Part shown: one piece after another, positions 12,706 through 26,497 of the stretch
Numbering within the stretch: position 1 is the first letter of the stretch
Layout: each line of letters begins with the position of its first letter
Assembly (NCBI GenBank): GCA_020062665.1
Contig: JAGUVW010000010.1
Coordinates: 19,995 to 83,994, forward strand
Reading direction: 5' to 3'
Length of the DNA stretch: 64,000 nucleotides
From: Pseudomonadales bacterium
Lineage (GTDB): Bacteria; Pseudomonadota; Gammaproteobacteria; Pseudomonadales; Ketobacteraceae
Program-made: the position numbers and the translations under genes
The notes under the pieces: generated by a model
Database searches by the model: none
What the model was told of the DNA's origin: nothing
Seen by the model: the letters and a program-made list of their open reading frames with translations, nothing else

Positions 12706-13698
12706 GTGCGCCGTTTTCTGTGTCTTGTCTTCACCCTTCTTTTGTCCGCCTGCGACGCGCCGGATTATCCTGACGACTGGCCGGCGCCGGACAATGGTTT
12801 CTTTTCCCGCAAGGGCGGTTGCCCGGATCTGAGCGGCGCTTACGACAACGTTGGTTCGGATCTGCCCTGGTTGCTCGGTTCCAATCCTGACTTTGAGAGT
12901 ACCCGCCAAGCCTGGTTTGAACATCGCGCCAAAGTCACCATGAGCGACGACGGCGACGAAGTGCAGTTCGAACTCAGCCTCAACGCGAAGGGCCTCGAAA
13001 AATTCCGCGAGCATATGCTCGAACACAATCTGGCGGGTGAGGCACGGCGCTTCCTTGGCACGTCTTTCACGCTGCGCAAGGGCGATGATTACCGCTGTTC
13101 TGGCGGCTGGCTTTCCAGTCTGCATTTTCCCCAGGCGGAACGGGAGCACGGTTGGCAGCGCAAAAAACTGCAGGTGGGCCGCGATAGCGACGGTGGCCTG
13201 ATTGCCGGCGCCACCATCAACCAGGACGTGAGTCTGGGTTGGGGCGACAGTCGAGGCGTTCCGCTAGGTTCGATGGATGAAACGCGCTGGTACCACTGGC
13301 CAGCCAGATCGCAGTGGGCCGACAATGAACTGGAATCGTTGCAGCGTTTTGAGTGGCGACGCTACTGGTGGGTAAATCACAACACCCGCATGGCAACGCG
13401 CATGATCAATTTCTATCTGGAGCCGGTGTGCTCGCGGCTGCAGGCCTTTCCCCGAAATCCCGAACAACAGTGGTTCAGCACGCCGCCGCTGCCCAGCAAG
13501 GACGAGTCGGGAAAATGCCCGGAGGGCTGGCGCCAGCTGAATTTTGCCGGCACCTACAATACTGAGTTGACGCTGCCGGAGCGGGGCGGGCCGCTATACC
13601 GGCTGGAATGGTATCCACTGGCGAAGGGGGCCTCCGCCGTGAATACCATCGAGCTGGCGGACGTGCGCGATCTTCCCGCCATGCCCCGCCGCAAGTGA
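12706..13698 (+). CDS. Hypothetical lipoprotein
   Basis: 330 residues from GTG 12706 (MRRFLCLVFTLLLSACDAP). The leader ends in a lipobox LLSAC with the acylated cysteine near residue 16, so it should be anchored to a membrane facing the periplasm. The rest is Trp-rich with no domain I recognise. Convergent with the WS/DGAT gene, 15 bases away. Confidence 0.6.
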   Translation: MRRFLCLVFTLLLSACDAPDYPDDWPAPDNGFFSRKGGCPDLSGAYDNVGSDLPWLLGSNPDFESTRQAWFEHRAKVTMSDDGDEVQFELSLNAKGLEKFREHMLEHNLAGEARRFLGTSFTLRKGDDYRCSGGWLSSLHFPQAEREHGWQRKKLQVGRDSDGGLIAGATINQDVSLGWGDSRGVPLGSMDETRWYHWPARSQWADNELESLQRFEWRRYWWVNHNTRMATRMINFYLEPVCSRLQAFPRNPEQQWFSTPPLPSKDESGKCPEGWRQLNFAGTYNTELTLPERGGPLYRLEWYPLAKGASAVNTIELADVRDLPAMPRRK

Positions 13699-13713
13699 AC
13701 TCCGGTTTGCGAC

Positions 13714-15120
13714 TCAGACCAGTTCCGCCTCGTTGTGCTCCACCTTCTGCAGATGAGCCGCATCCTCCAGTTTGCGGATGCCGTTTTCCAGATGGGTCAG
13801 CATGCGCTGCATGGATGGCAGGGTGCGGCGGCACGCCGTCAACCCGAATTCCAGATGGTCGCAATAACTCAGGATGGTGATGTTGAGCGCCAGCCGATCC
13901 AGCGGCATCGACACCGGATAGAGTCCGCGCAAGCGTGCGCCGTTCCAGTACAGCGGTTCCTTCGGCCCCGGCACGTTCGAGATCATCACGTTGAACGCCT
14001 GCCAGCGCGGCGCCAAACCCGTCAGTAATTGCAGCCCCGCCGGCGCGAACATCAGCGCGGAATACGCCAGAATTTCCGCCTGCGACATGCCGGCCAGACG
14101 CTGCTTCGCGTCACTCACCGAGCGCTTGACGATGTCCATGCGTTGCGCCGGATCGGCCACATGCGTGCCCAGGTTGGCCAGGATGGTGACGATCTGGTTG
14201 CCGCCAATGCTGTCGTCCTGGCGCAGCGACACGGGAATCGCCGCGATGAGCGGCTGCTCTGGCAGTGCCCGCTGTTCCAGCAGATAGTCCCGCAGCGCAC
14301 TGCCGCAGATGCCCATCACGATGTCATTGATCGTGGCGCCATAGGCTTTCGTCAGCGCGCGGATGCGTTCCATCGCGTAAGACTGCGCGGCATAACGGCG
14401 CGACCCGGTGATGCGATCGTTCAGAATGCACTGCGGCGCCTGGAAGATGCTGGTGTAATCGGGATCCTGTTTCGCCTTCTGCATCGAATCGTAGACGGCG
14501 CGGGTCACCGTGGAGAGGCTGTTCCACTGCTGGCGCACGCCGCCAGCCAGGTGGCTGATGGCGCTGAGCGGGCCGCTGTTCGTCACGGTCACCGGTTCGC
14601 GGCGTTTCTTCGTGCGTTCGAACGCCCACACCGGCGCCATGTTGCGTTGATCGGGATCAGAGGACAGCACGCTCATCCCCAAGCGCATGGCGGAAATGCC
14701 GTCCATCATGGCGTGGTGCTGCTTGCTGTAAACGGCGAAGCGGCGATCATGGAAACCTTCGATCAGGCTGAACTCCCACAGTGGCCGCTCCCGATCCATC
14801 AGATTGCTGTGCTCCGCCGACACCAGGGCCAGCAGTTCCCGGATGCGGCCAGGTGCCGGCAGGGCCACATGGCGGAAATGGTGCTCCAGATCGAACTGGC
14901 GGTCGGTTTTCCAGTAAGGCTGGCCGAAGCGGTAGACCAAACGCTGATCGTAAGGGGCCACCGGCTGGCTGTGGGAACGCAGTTCCTCGGCGAAGCGGGT
15001 GACATAGTCATCGCCGGCATCCTCCGGAAAATCAAACAGTTGCAGGCCGGCGATGTGGGTGGGTTGCTGGCGTCTTTCCAGCATGAGGAAGAGATTGTCA
15101 GAAGCAGCGAGCGGCGTCAT
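13714..15120 (-). CDS. Wax ester synthase / diacylglycerol acyltransferase (WS/DGAT)
   Basis: Bifunctional acyltransferase joining acyl-CoA to fatty alcohols or diacylglycerol, making wax esters or triacylglycerol as storage lipid. Start ATG 15120 (MTPLAASDNLFLMLERRQQP) has an AAGGA RBS; the frame extends 23 codons upstream without support. 468 residues. The catalytic motif HHAMMDG lies at 135-141, and the conserved segments NDIVMGICGSALRDYL and VMISNVPGP follow. Typical of hydrocarbon-using marine bacteria. It lies leftward in the insertion between mnmE and mnmG. Confidence 0.92.
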   Translation of the reverse strand: MTPLAASDNLFLMLERRQQPTHIAGLQLFDFPEDAGDDYVTRFAEELRSHSQPVAPYDQRLVYRFGQPYWKTDRQFDLEHHFRHVALPAPGRIRELLALVSAEHSNLMDRERPLWEFSLIEGFHDRRFAVYSKQHHAMMDGISAMRLGMSVLSSDPDQRNMAPVWAFERTKKRREPVTVTNSGPLSAISHLAGGVRQQWNSLSTVTRAVYDSMQKAKQDPDYTSIFQAPQCILNDRITGSRRYAAQSYAMERIRALTKAYGATINDIVMGICGSALRDYLLEQRALPEQPLIAAIPVSLRQDDSIGGNQIVTILANLGTHVADPAQRMDIVKRSVSDAKQRLAGMSQAEILAYSALMFAPAGLQLLTGLAPRWQAFNVMISNVPGPKEPLYWNGARLRGLYPVSMPLDRLALNITILSYCDHLEFGLTACRRTLPSMQRMLTHLENGIRKLEDAAHLQKVEHNEAELV

Positions 15121-15384
15121 GGTTATTCCTTCAACGGGGGAAATGGGGCGATGGCCGTGGCCTGAAACGTCAGTGACAGCCACAGCCATTCTATTTTTAT
15201 GACCAATCAGTCACATTGACAAGAAGCAAGGTTCGATTTGATCGACATTACCATCAAACGCCCCGCATTCCTAATCGGAGTAGGCTAAAAAATGTGCGTA
15301 GCGGGGTTTTCGCTTTTGCCCCTCCCTCCCGTATACTACGCTGTCTTTCCCCCCAGAATTCCAGCTTTCCCGAGGTTCGACACT

Positions 15385-17271
15385 GTGGACTATCCCAAAC
15401 AGTACGGCGTCGTCGTCATTGGCGGCGGCCATGCCGGTACCGAGGCGGCGCTCGCCAGCGCGCGCATGGGCGTGCCTACCCTGCTGCTGACCCACAACAT
15501 CGAAACCCTCGGCCAGATGTCCTGCAACCCGGCCATCGGCGGCATCGGCAAAAGCCATCTGGTGAAAGAAATCGACGCCCTCGACGGCGTCATGGCCCGT
15601 GGCGCCGACAAGGCCGGCATCCAGTGGCGCATTTTGAATTCCCGCAAAGGCCCCGCCGTGCGCGCCACCCGCGCCCAGGCCGACCGCATCCTGTATAAAG
15701 CCGCGATCCGCGCGCTGCTGGAAAACCAGCCCAATCTCGACATCTTCCAGCAGGCGGCGGACGATCTCATTATCGAAGGCGAAACGGTGAAAGGCGTCGT
15801 CACCAACATGGGCGTGCGCTTTCATTCCCGCGCGGTGGTGCTCACCGCCGGCACCTTCCTCGCCGGCAAAATCCATATCGGGCTGGACAACACCAGTGGG
15901 GGGCGCGCCGGTGATCCACCGTCGATTGCACTGGCCCATCGTCTGCGCGAACTGCCGTTCAATGTGGGCCGCTTGAAAACCGGCACGCCGCCGCGCATCG
16001 ACGCCCGCACGGTGGATTTTTCCGTGATGACACCGCAGCCCGGCGACACTCCGATGCCGGTCATGTCCTACCTGGGCAACATCAGCGAACATCCGCGCCA
16101 GGTGAACTGCTACATCACCCACACCAACGAGAAAACCCACGACATCATCCGTGGCGGCCTCGACCGTTCGCCCATGTACACCGGCGTGATCGAAGGCATC
16201 GGCCCGCGCTACTGTCCGTCCATCGAAGACAAGATCCATCGCTTCGCCGACAAGGATTCCCATCAGGTGTTCATCGAGCCGGAAGGGCTCACCACCCACG
16301 AACTCTACCCTAACGGCGTGTCCACCAGCCTGCCGTTTGACGTGCAGATCGCACTGGTGCATTCGATTCGTGGCATGGAGAATGCGCATATCACGCGGCC
16401 CGGTTACGCCATCGAATACGATTTCTTTGATCCGCGCGATCTGAAATACACGCTGGAAACCAAATTCATCAGCGGCCTGTTTTTCGCCGGCCAGATCAAC
16501 GGCACCACCGGATATGAAGAAGCGGGTGCGCAGGGTTTGCTGGCGGGACTCAATGCCGGCCTGCGCGCGCAGGAAAAAGACGGCTGGTATCCGCAGCGGG
16601 ACGAAGCCTACCTGGGCGTCCTGGTGGACGATCTGATCAGCCTCGGCACCCAGGAACCCTACCGCATGTTCACCAGCCGCGCCGAACACCGTCTGCTGCT
16701 GCGCGAAGACAACGCCGACATCCGCCTCACCGAGAAAGGCCGTGAACTGGGCGTGGTGAACGACGCTCGCTGGCAGGCTTTCTGCGAAAAGCGCGAAGCC
16801 ATCGAGCGCGAAACCCAGCGCCTGCGCAACACCTGGATTCAGCCGCACTCCGACGTGGCGCAGCAACTCAATTCGCAGCTGGAAAAACCGCTGTCCCACG
16901 AATACTCGCTGATGGATCTGCTGCGCCGGCCGGAACTGGACTACGCCACGCTCGCGCAACTGAGCGACAGCGCGCCGGTCGATCCCGTGGTGGCCGAGCA
17001 GATCGAAATCGCCGCCAAGTACGAAGGTTATATTGTCCGCCAGCAGGAAGAAGTGGAAAAGCTGCGTCGTAGCGACGCCATTCCGTTGCCAGCGGATTTT
17101 GATTACGACGCAGTGAAAAGTCTGTCCCACGAAGTGCGCAACAAGCTCAAGCAAAGCCGGCCCGACACCATTGGCCAGGCCGGGCGCATTCCGGGTGTCA
17201 CGCCGGCGGCGATTTCGCTGCTGCTGATTCACCTGAAGAAACACGGCGCCCAGCAGAAAAAGACAGCGTGA
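15385..17271 (+). CDS. mnmG: tRNA uridine-5-carboxymethylaminomethyl(34) synthesis enzyme MnmG
   Basis: FAD enzyme acting with MnmE on the tRNA wobble uridine. Start GTG 15385 ([20 protein letters not shown]) gives 628 residues, the family length. A frame extending to 15292 runs across promoter-like sequence (TATACT near 15333). Visible features are the dinucleotide fold [12 protein letters not shown] near 13, [20 protein letters not shown], and [21 protein letters not shown]. First gene of mnmG-rsmG-parAB. Confidence 0.97.
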   Translation: MDYPKQYGVVVIGGGHAGTEAALASARMGVPTLLLTHNIETLGQMSCNPAIGGIGKSHLVKEIDALDGVMARGADKAGIQWRILNSRKGPAVRATRAQADRILYKAAIRALLENQPNLDIFQQAADDLIIEGETVKGVVTNMGVRFHSRAVVLTAGTFLAGKIHIGLDNTSGGRAGDPPSIALAHRLRELPFNVGRLKTGTPPRIDARTVDFSVMTPQPGDTPMPVMSYLGNISEHPRQVNCYITHTNEKTHDIIRGGLDRSPMYTGVIEGIGPRYCPSIEDKIHRFADKDSHQVFIEPEGLTTHELYPNGVSTSLPFDVQIALVHSIRGMENAHITRPGYAIEYDFFDPRDLKYTLETKFISGLFFAGQINGTTGYEEAGAQGLLAGLNAGLRAQEKDGWYPQRDEAYLGVLVDDLISLGTQEPYRMFTSRAEHRLLLREDNADIRLTEKGRELGVVNDARWQAFCEKREAIERETQRLRNTWIQPHSDVAQQLNSQLEKPLSHEYSLMDLLRRPELDYATLAQLSDSAPVDPVVAEQIEIAAKYEGYIVRQQEEVEKLRRSDAIPLPADFDYDAVKSLSHEVRNKLKQSRPDTIGQAGRIPGVTPAAISLLLIHLKKHGAQQKKTA

Positions 17272-17281
17272 GATTCGCAGC

Positions 17282-17917
17282 GTGCAGGTAACGGAACAAC
17301 AGCGCGCCGTGTTGGCGCAGGGCTGCGCGGAGTTGGCGCTGGCGCTCGACAGCGTGCAGCAACAAAAAATTAATGCGTATCTCGACGGACTCGTGAAATG
17401 GAATCAGGCATTCAACCTGACTGCCATCCGCGATCCTGCCGAGATGGTGGTCAAACATTTGCTCGACAGTCTCGCCATTCACAGCGCCATTCAGGGCACG
17501 GATGTCCTGGATGTGGGCACCGGCCCTGGCCTGCCCGGCATTCCGCTGGCGATCCTGTTGCCGCAGCGCCGCTTCACTCTGCTCGACAGCAACGGCAAGA
17601 AAACCCGTTTTCTCGTGCAGATGAAACACGCGCTGCAACTGGACAACGTCACGGTGATCAACGACCGCATCGAGTCCCTGACCCAGCCGGAACAGTTCGA
17701 CTGCATCACCTGTCGCGCTTTTTCCTCGCTGCAGGATTTTGTTGCACACTGCTTGCATCTGCTGAAACCGAACGGCGAGCTGGTGGCGATGAAAGGCAAG
17801 GTGCCGGATGACGAAATCGCTGCGCTGGATCACAGCATACTGAAAGTCAATATTGAGAAAATCACGGTTCCGTACTTGAATGACGAGCGGCACCTGATTC
17901 GAATCACGCGAAAATAA
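17282..17917 (+). CDS. rsmG: 16S rRNA (guanine(527)-N7)-methyltransferase
   Basis: SAM-dependent methyltransferase acting on G527 of 16S rRNA. 211 residues from GTG 17282. Family segments seen are FNLTAIRDPAEMVVKHLLDS, the SAM loop DVLDVGTGPGLPGIPLAI near 77, and CRAFSSLQDFV. It follows mnmG by 10 bases, the standard arrangement. Confidence 0.96.
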   Translation: MQVTEQQRAVLAQGCAELALALDSVQQQKINAYLDGLVKWNQAFNLTAIRDPAEMVVKHLLDSLAIHSAIQGTDVLDVGTGPGLPGIPLAILLPQRRFTLLDSNGKKTRFLVQMKHALQLDNVTVINDRIESLTQPEQFDCITCRAFSSLQDFVAHCLHLLKPNGELVAMKGKVPDDEIAALDHSILKVNIEKITVPYLNDERHLIRITRK

Positions 17918-17943
17918 AAAGGATCTTAGGCATCCTGAGGAGC

Positions 17944-18747
17944 ATGGTGGTGGGCAAGGTACTGGCAGTGACCAACCAGAAAGGCGGCGTGGGCAAAACC
18001 ACCACGTCGGTGAACCTGGCCGCCTCTTTGGTGGCCACCAAGCGCAAGGTATTGCTGATCGACCTCGACCCCCAGGGCAACGCCACCATGGGCAGCGGCG
18101 TCAACAAACACGCCCTGGAAAATTCCATCTACGACGTACTGGTGGATGACCTTTCCCTCGACCAGGCCCGCATCCCCACCACGCCCGGTTTCGACCTGAT
18201 CGCTGCCAATGGTGATCTCACCGCCGCCGAAGTGGAGCTGCTGGAACTCGACGACAAGGAACACAAACTCAAGCGCGCCCTTGCCGCCGCCCGCGCCGAG
18301 TACGATTACATCCTGATCGACTGCCCGCCGTCCCTCAACATGCTCACCGTGAACGCGCTGGTGGCATCAGACTCCGTGCTGATCCCCATGCAGTGCGAAT
18401 ACTACGCGCTGGAAGGACTCACCGCCCTGCTCAACACCATCGAGCGCATCAAGGCCGTGCTCAATCCCAATCTGGAAATCGACGGCCTGCTGCGCACCAT
18501 GTACGACCCGCGCATCGCCCTGGCCAACCAGGTGTCCAGCCAGCTCACCGAACACTTCGGCGACAAGGTTTACCGCACCATCATTCCCCGCAATGTGCGT
18601 CTGGCCGAGGCCCCCAGCCACGGCCTGCCGGTGCTCGAATACGATGCCAAGTCCCGTGGCGCCGTCTGCTACCTGGCCCTGGCCGGCGAACTGATCCGTC
18701 GCGCCGAGCAGAAGAAGCCCGCTCTGGCGGAACCCGCCACCGCCTGA
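17944..18747 (+). CDS. parA: Chromosome partitioning ATPase ParA
   Basis: Deviant Walker ATPase moving ParB-parS complexes over the nucleoid. 267 residues: Walker A KGGVGKTTTSVNLAAS near 13-28, DLDPQGNATMGSG and DYILIDCPPSL. It lacks an N-terminal DNA-binding domain, so it is a chromosomal short ParA. 26 bases after rsmG and just upstream of parB; the target parS sites are in recF. Confidence 0.96.
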   Translation: MVVGKVLAVTNQKGGVGKTTTSVNLAASLVATKRKVLLIDLDPQGNATMGSGVNKHALENSIYDVLVDDLSLDQARIPTTPGFDLIAANGDLTAAEVELLELDDKEHKLKRALAAARAEYDYILIDCPPSLNMLTVNALVASDSVLIPMQCEYYALEGLTALLNTIERIKAVLNPNLEIDGLLRTMYDPRIALANQVSSQLTEHFGDKVYRTIIPRNVRLAEAPSHGLPVLEYDAKSRGAVCYLALAGELIRRAEQKKPALAEPATA

Positions 18748-18854
18748 GTGCAGAGCGCCCGGCGGTCATGCAACGCGATTGCGTCGCGACCTGACGGCCT
18801 TATAATGGGGAGCCTTACCCCCGGCGAACCCTCCACTCCCATTAAAGGCGATGC

Positions 18855-19754
18855 ATGAGTGCCAAGAAGAAAGGATTAGGTCGCGGATTAGACGCCCTGC
18901 TGAGCAGCGCCGCCATTCCCCGCAAAGAAGTCCCCACTGATCCGGCCCAAGCCGCCACCGTTCCGCCGGTCGAAAACCTGGACGGCGAACTGCGACATAT
19001 TCCGATCGAATTCCTCGAGCGTGGCCGTTACCAGCCCCGCCGCGACATGGATCCCCAGGCCCTTGAAGACCTGGCTGCTTCCATCAAGGCCCAGGGCGTC
19101 ATGCAGCCCATCGTGGTACGTCCCATTGGAGCGAAAAAATACGAAATCATCGCCGGCGAACGGCGCTGGCGTGCCAGCCAGCTGGCCGGCCTCGACAAAG
19201 TGCCCTGCGTCATCCGCGATGTGCCCGATGAAGCCGCCATCGCCATGGCCCTGATCGAAAACATCCAGCGCGAAGACCTCAATCCCATCGAAGAAGCCGC
19301 CGCCCTGCAGCGCCTGCAGGATGAATTCGAACTCACCCACCAGCAGGTGGCCGACGCAGTGGGCAAGTCCCGCACAACCGTCACCAATTTATTGCGCCTG
19401 ATGAGCCTGTCCAGCGAGGCCCGCAAGCTGGTGGAGCACGGTGATCTGGAAATGGGCCATGCCCGCGCCATCCTGACGCTCGACTCGACCAAGCAAACCG
19501 ATGCCGCCCGCACCATCGTCGCCAAGGGTCTCTCTGTGCGCCAGACCGAAGCGCTGGTGCGCCGCCTGCAGCAGGAAAAGATTGCCACCGGTGACACCCG
19601 CCTCGATCCCGACGTCAAGCTGCTGCAGGATGACCTGTCCGACAAGCTGGGCGCTCCGGTGCTGATCCAGCACAGCGCCAAGGGAAAGGGCAGACTGGTC
19701 ATCAGTTATACCAGCCTCGACGAACTCGACGGCATTCTCGCCCACATCAAGTAG
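18855..19754 (+). CDS. parB: Chromosome partitioning protein ParB
   Basis: CTPase clamp that binds parS and spreads on DNA. 299 residues: the N-terminal ParA-interacting leader MSAKKKGLGRGLDALLSS, the CTP/ParB domain with GRYQPRRDMD and GERRWRASQLAG, IENIQREDLNPIEEA, then a HTH (LTHQQVADAVGKSRTTVTNLL) and a C-terminal dimerisation domain. Followed by an intrinsic terminator. Confidence 0.97.
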   Translation: MSAKKKGLGRGLDALLSSAAIPRKEVPTDPAQAATVPPVENLDGELRHIPIEFLERGRYQPRRDMDPQALEDLAASIKAQGVMQPIVVRPIGAKKYEIIAGERRWRASQLAGLDKVPCVIRDVPDEAAIAMALIENIQREDLNPIEEAAALQRLQDEFELTHQQVADAVGKSRTTVTNLLRLMSLSSEARKLVEHGDLEMGHARAILTLDSTKQTDAARTIVAKGLSVRQTEALVRRLQQEKIATGDTRLDPDVKLLQDDLSDKLGAPVLIQHSAKGKGRLVISYTSLDELDGILAHIK

Positions 19755-19761
19755 TCCCGAC

Positions 19762-19783
19762 CCCGCGCACTGCGCGGGTTTTC
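19762..19783 (+). terminator. Intrinsic terminator after parB
   Basis: Stem CCCGCGC / GCGCGGG with an ACT loop followed by TTTTC, 8 bases after the parB stop. Separates the mnmG-parB operon from the atp operon. Confidence 0.8.
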
Positions 19784-19798
19784 AGGCCAGATTCTGTG

Positions 19799-19827
19799 TT
19801 GCCTGCCCCAGGGAAAGTCTCTATAAT
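19799..19827 (+). promoter_or_regulatory. Sigma-70 promoter of the atp operon
   Basis: TTGCCT (19799-19804), 17-base spacer and a perfect TATAAT (19822-19827), lying between the parB terminator and atpI. Confidence 0.75.
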
Positions 19828-19899
19828 CCTCACCGCCTTACGCAGGCTCCATCCTGCTTCAGCGATTGGCAGGCTCACAAGGCACGCCCGGCTGAGTAA

Positions 19900-21203
<1,304 letters not shown>

Positions 21204-21235
21204 CAGTTCAATCCACTTTCATCACTAACCTTTAA

Positions 21236-21487
<252 letters not shown>

Positions 21488-21543
21488 TCCTGCGCTTGGA
21501 AAGAGTACGAGTTAACTAACTTTAACAAGCGAGAGGGTTTGGT

Positions 21544-22014
21544 ATGAACATCAATGCTACCATCCTGGGTCAAATCATCGCTTTCTCGATCTTTGTGTGG
21601 TTCTGCATGAAGTTCGTGTGGCCGCCGGTGATTACGGCGATGCGCGAGCGTCAGGACAAAATCGCGTCGGGTCTGCAGAATGCGGATCAGGCGAACCGGG
21701 ATCTGGAACTGGCGAAAGAAAAGGCGGCTGAAACGCTGCGTGAAGCCAAGCAGCAAGCTGCAGCCCTGATTGAGCAGGCCAACAAGCGTGCCAATCAACT
21801 GGTGGATGAAGCGAAAGATCAGGCCCGTGCCGAAGGTGAGCGCTTGAAAGCGGCTGCCCAGTCTGAGATCGATCAGGAACTCAACCGTGCCAAGGAAACC
21901 CTGCGCACCCAGGTTGCAGCCCTGTCCATCGCTGGCGCTGAAAAAATCCTGTCCGCTTCGGTGGATCAGGCCGCCCACAGCAAGATGCTTGAGCAGCTTG
22001 CAGCAGAACTGTAA
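21544..22014 (+). CDS. atpF: F0F1 ATP synthase subunit b
   Basis: Peripheral stalk subunit, 156 residues: one N-terminal membrane helix ([20 protein letters not shown]) with the conserved FVWPPV exit, then a long Ala/Glu/Lys/Gln-rich coiled coil that dimerises. Standard length and position between atpE and atpH. Confidence 0.96.
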   Translation: MNINATILGQIIAFSIFVWFCMKFVWPPVITAMRERQDKIASGLQNADQANRDLELAKEKAAETLREAKQQAAALIEQANKRANQLVDEAKDQARAEGERLKAAAQSEIDQELNRAKETLRTQVAALSIAGAEKILSASVDQAAHSKMLEQLAAEL

Positions 22015-22025
22015 CGGTATCGGAT

Positions 22026-22562
22026 ATGGCAGAACTTACAACGGTTGCCCGACCCTACGCGAAAGCGGCATTCCAGTTCGCTGACGAAAACGGCGCGCTG
22101 GCGGAATGGTCTGCAATGCTGAAATTCCTGGCAGCTGTTACCCAGCAGGATGTGGTGGCGCAGTTTCTGGACAATCCCAAGGTCACGTCTGACAAGAAGT
22201 CCGAGGGATTCCTGAAGCTGTGTGCCGACAGGCTGAGCCCGGCGGGGAAAAACTTTGTCTCCCTGCTGGCGCAGAACAAGCGCCTGCCTGTGCTGCCGGA
22301 AATCGCGGTGCTGTTCGAGGCATTGAAGTCAGAGAAGGAACGGAGCGTTGACGCGGTTATCACCTCCGCCTTCGCCCTGACCGCAGAACAGACCAACAAG
22401 CTTGCAGACTCGCTGAAGAAAAAGCTCGGCCGGGAAATTAACGTCACCACTGCGGTTGACAGCTCCATCTTAGGGGGCGTGGTCATCAAGGCAGGCGATC
22501 TGGTGATCGACGGCTCCGTGCGTGGCAAGCTGGCCAAACTGGCCGAAACATTGAATTCTTGA
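22026..22562 (+). CDS. atpH: F0F1 ATP synthase subunit delta
   Basis: 178-residue subunit joining the peripheral stalk to the top of F1. Conserved features: [11 protein letters not shown] at the N-terminus and, near the end, [31 protein letters not shown]. 11 bases after atpF and 16 bases before atpA. Confidence 0.97.
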   Translation: MAELTTVARPYAKAAFQFADENGALAEWSAMLKFLAAVTQQDVVAQFLDNPKVTSDKKSEGFLKLCADRLSPAGKNFVSLLAQNKRLPVLPEIAVLFEALKSEKERSVDAVITSAFALTAEQTNKLADSLKKKLGREINVTTAVDSSILGGVVIKAGDLVIDGSVRGKLAKLAETLNS

Positions 22563-22578
22563 GTTTGAGGATCTAAGC

Positions 22579-24123
22579 ATGCAGCAGCTCAACCCCTCTG
22601 AGATCAGCGAGCTGATCAAACAGCGCATCGCTAGCCTGGATACCACCGCCGAAGCCCGCAACGAAGGTACCATCGTTAGCGTGTCTGACGGCATCGTGCG
22701 TATCCACGGTCTGGCTGATGTAATGTACGGTGAAATGATCGAGTTCCAGAACGGCGTATTTGGTATGGCGCTGAACCTGGAACAGGATTCTGTCGGCGCC
22801 GTGGTGCTGGGTGAATACCTGGGCCTGGCGGAAGGCCAGAAAGTAAAATGTACTGGCAAGGTTCTCGAAGTACCGGTGGGCCCCGAACTGCTGGGTCGCG
22901 TGGTGGATGCACTGGGTAACCCCATTGACGGCAAGGGCCCGCTCAACGCCAAGGTGAGCGACGTAATCGAAAAGGTTGCGCCTGGTGTAATCGCCCGTAA
23001 ATCCGTTGACCAGCCGGTGCAGACCGGTCTGAAGTCCATCGACGCCATGACCCCGGTTGGTCGTGGTCAGCGCGAGTTGATCATCGGTGACCGCCAGATC
23101 GGCAAAACCGCTGTGGCGATCGATACCATCATCAACCAGAAAGGCACTGGTATTAAGTGTATCTACGTTGCGATCGGCCAGAAGCAGTCGTCCATCGCCA
23201 ACGTCGTGCGCAAGCTGGAAGAACACGGCGCCATGGATCACACCATCGTGGTGGCTGCAGCTGCGGCTGATCCCGCTGCCATGCTGTTCATTGCGGCCTT
23301 CACCGGTTGCACCATGGGCGAATATTTCCGCGATCGCGGTCAAGACGCCCTGATCGTATACGATGACTTGACCAAGCAAGCCTGGGCCTATCGCCAGATC
23401 TCCCTGCTGCTGCGTCGTCCGCCCGGCCGTGAAGCGTACCCCGGTGACGTGTTCTATCTGCACTCCCGTCTGCTGGAACGTGCCGCTCGCGTCAGCGCCG
23501 ATTACGTCGAGAAGTTCACCAATGGTGAAGTGAAAGGCAAGACTGGCTCCCTGACTGCGCTGCCGATCATCGAAACCCAGGCCGGTGACGTATCCGCATT
23601 CGTACCGACCAACGTAATCTCCATCACCGACGGCCAGATCTTCCTGGAAACCTCGCTCTTCAACAGTGGTGTCCGTCCGGCGATGAACGCCGGTATCTCG
23701 GTATCGCGGGTAGGTGGTGCGGCCCAGACCAAGATCATCAAGAAGCTGGGTGGTGGTATCCGTCTGGCACTGGCCCAGTATCGTGAACTGGCGGCGTTTG
23801 CCCAGTTTGCCTCGGATCTGGACGAAGCCACTCGCCGTCAGCTGGAGCATGGTCAGCGTGTTACCGAACTGATGAAGCAGAAGCAATACGCGCCTCTGTC
23901 TGTTGCGGAAATGGGCTTGGTGCTGTACGTGGCGAACGAAGGCTACCTGGCGGACATCGAAATCAAGAAGGTGCTGGATTTCGAAGCTTCCCTGCTGTCC
24001 TACGCCAATGCCGAGTACGCCGATCTGCTGGCCAAGGTCAACGAGAAAGGCGACTGGAGCAACGAGATCGAAGCGCAGTACAAAGCGCTGGTCGAGAAGT
24101 TCAAGGCCACCCAGACCTGGTAA
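22579..24123 (+). CDS. atpA: F0F1 ATP synthase subunit alpha
   Basis: 514-residue non-catalytic nucleotide-binding subunit of F1. Starts [17 protein letters not shown]. The P-loop [14 protein letters not shown] is near 170, [20 protein letters not shown] is present, and the signature [14 protein letters not shown] lies near 365. Full length. Confidence 0.98.
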   Translation: MQQLNPSEISELIKQRIASLDTTAEARNEGTIVSVSDGIVRIHGLADVMYGEMIEFQNGVFGMALNLEQDSVGAVVLGEYLGLAEGQKVKCTGKVLEVPVGPELLGRVVDALGNPIDGKGPLNAKVSDVIEKVAPGVIARKSVDQPVQTGLKSIDAMTPVGRGQRELIIGDRQIGKTAVAIDTIINQKGTGIKCIYVAIGQKQSSIANVVRKLEEHGAMDHTIVVAAAAADPAAMLFIAAFTGCTMGEYFRDRGQDALIVYDDLTKQAWAYRQISLLLRRPPGREAYPGDVFYLHSRLLERAARVSADYVEKFTNGEVKGKTGSLTALPIIETQAGDVSAFVPTNVISITDGQIFLETSLFNSGVRPAMNAGISVSRVGGAAQTKIIKKLGGGIRLALAQYRELAAFAQFASDLDEATRRQLEHGQRVTELMKQKQYAPLSVAEMGLVLYVANEGYLADIEIKKVLDFEASLLSYANAEYADLLAKVNEKGDWSNEIEAQYKALVEKFKATQTW

Positions 24124-24176
24124 ACCCTTCACCGGAGCGGCGCAAGCCGCTCCCGTAACCTGATTACGGTAGATCT

Positions 24177-25037
24177 ATGGCAGGCGCAAAAGAAATACGC
24201 TCCAAAATTGCCAGCGTGAAGAACACGCAGAAGATCACTTCTGCCATGCAGCTGGTGGCCGCCAGCAAGATGCGCAAGGCACAGGATCGCATGGCGGCTT
24301 CCAAGCCCTATGCCGAGAAGATTCGTGAAGTGGTTCGACATCTGGCCAATTCCAATCCGGAATACCGTCATGCCTACATGGTAAACCGCGACGTCAAGCG
24401 GGTGGGCGTGGTGGTCATTTCCACCGACCGCGGGTTGTGCGGCGGCTTGAACATCAACCTGTTCAAGCAGGTCATCAACCTGAGCAAGGAATGGAAAGCC
24501 CAGGGGGCCGAGCTGGAAATGGCTCTGATCGGTTCCAAGGCTGTCAGTTTCTTCAAGTCCGTCGGCGGCAAGGTCGTGGCTACCCGCACTGGCCTGGGTG
24601 ATTATCCCTCCGTGGAAGACCTGATCGGTTCCGTGAAGGTGATGCTCAATGCGTTCGACGAAGGCCGCATCGATCGTCTTTATATTGTGTACAACGAATT
24701 CGTCAACACCATGACCCAGAAGCCGGTCGCTCGTCAGCTGCTGCCGTTGGAAGCCTCTGACGATCCTGCGTACAAGCATCGCTGGGACTACATCTACGAG
24801 CCTGAAGCCAAGGAAATCCTCGATTTTCTGCTGGTGCGTTTCATCGAGTCCCAGGTGTATCAGGGCGTCGTGGAAAATAATGCCTGTGAACAGGCAGCGC
24901 GTATGGTGGCCATGAAGTCCGCAACCGACAACGCGGGCAACCTGATCAAGGAACTGCAGCTGATCTACAACAAGGCCCGTCAGGCCGCGATCACGCAGGA
25001 AATTTCCGAGATCGTCGGCGGCGCGGCAGCGGTGTAA
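24177..25037 (+). CDS. atpG: F0F1 ATP synthase subunit gamma
   Basis: Central rotor shaft, 286 residues. N-terminal helix [20 protein letters not shown], conserved [11 protein letters not shown] near 82, and C-terminal helix [21 protein letters not shown] ending at EIVGGAAAV. Between atpA and atpD as usual. Confidence 0.97.
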   Translation: MAGAKEIRSKIASVKNTQKITSAMQLVAASKMRKAQDRMAASKPYAEKIREVVRHLANSNPEYRHAYMVNRDVKRVGVVVISTDRGLCGGLNINLFKQVINLSKEWKAQGAELEMALIGSKAVSFFKSVGGKVVATRTGLGDYPSVEDLIGSVKVMLNAFDEGRIDRLYIVYNEFVNTMTQKPVARQLLPLEASDDPAYKHRWDYIYEPEAKEILDFLLVRFIESQVYQGVVENNACEQAARMVAMKSATDNAGNLIKELQLIYNKARQAAITQEISEIVGGAAAV

Positions 25038-25069
25038 GGGTTTCCGGTTTCGAACATATTCTGGTTTAA

Positions 25070-26479
<1,410 letters not shown>

Positions 26480-26497
26480 CCTTCGGGGGAGTGAACC

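Noticed and set aside
15271..17244. Long open frame (about 650 codons) on the strand opposite mnmG
   Set aside because: mnmG is a certain gene; GC-rich codon bias leaves its antisense strand open. The antisense protein has no recognisable domain and is rich in His/Arg/Gln, typical of shadow frames.
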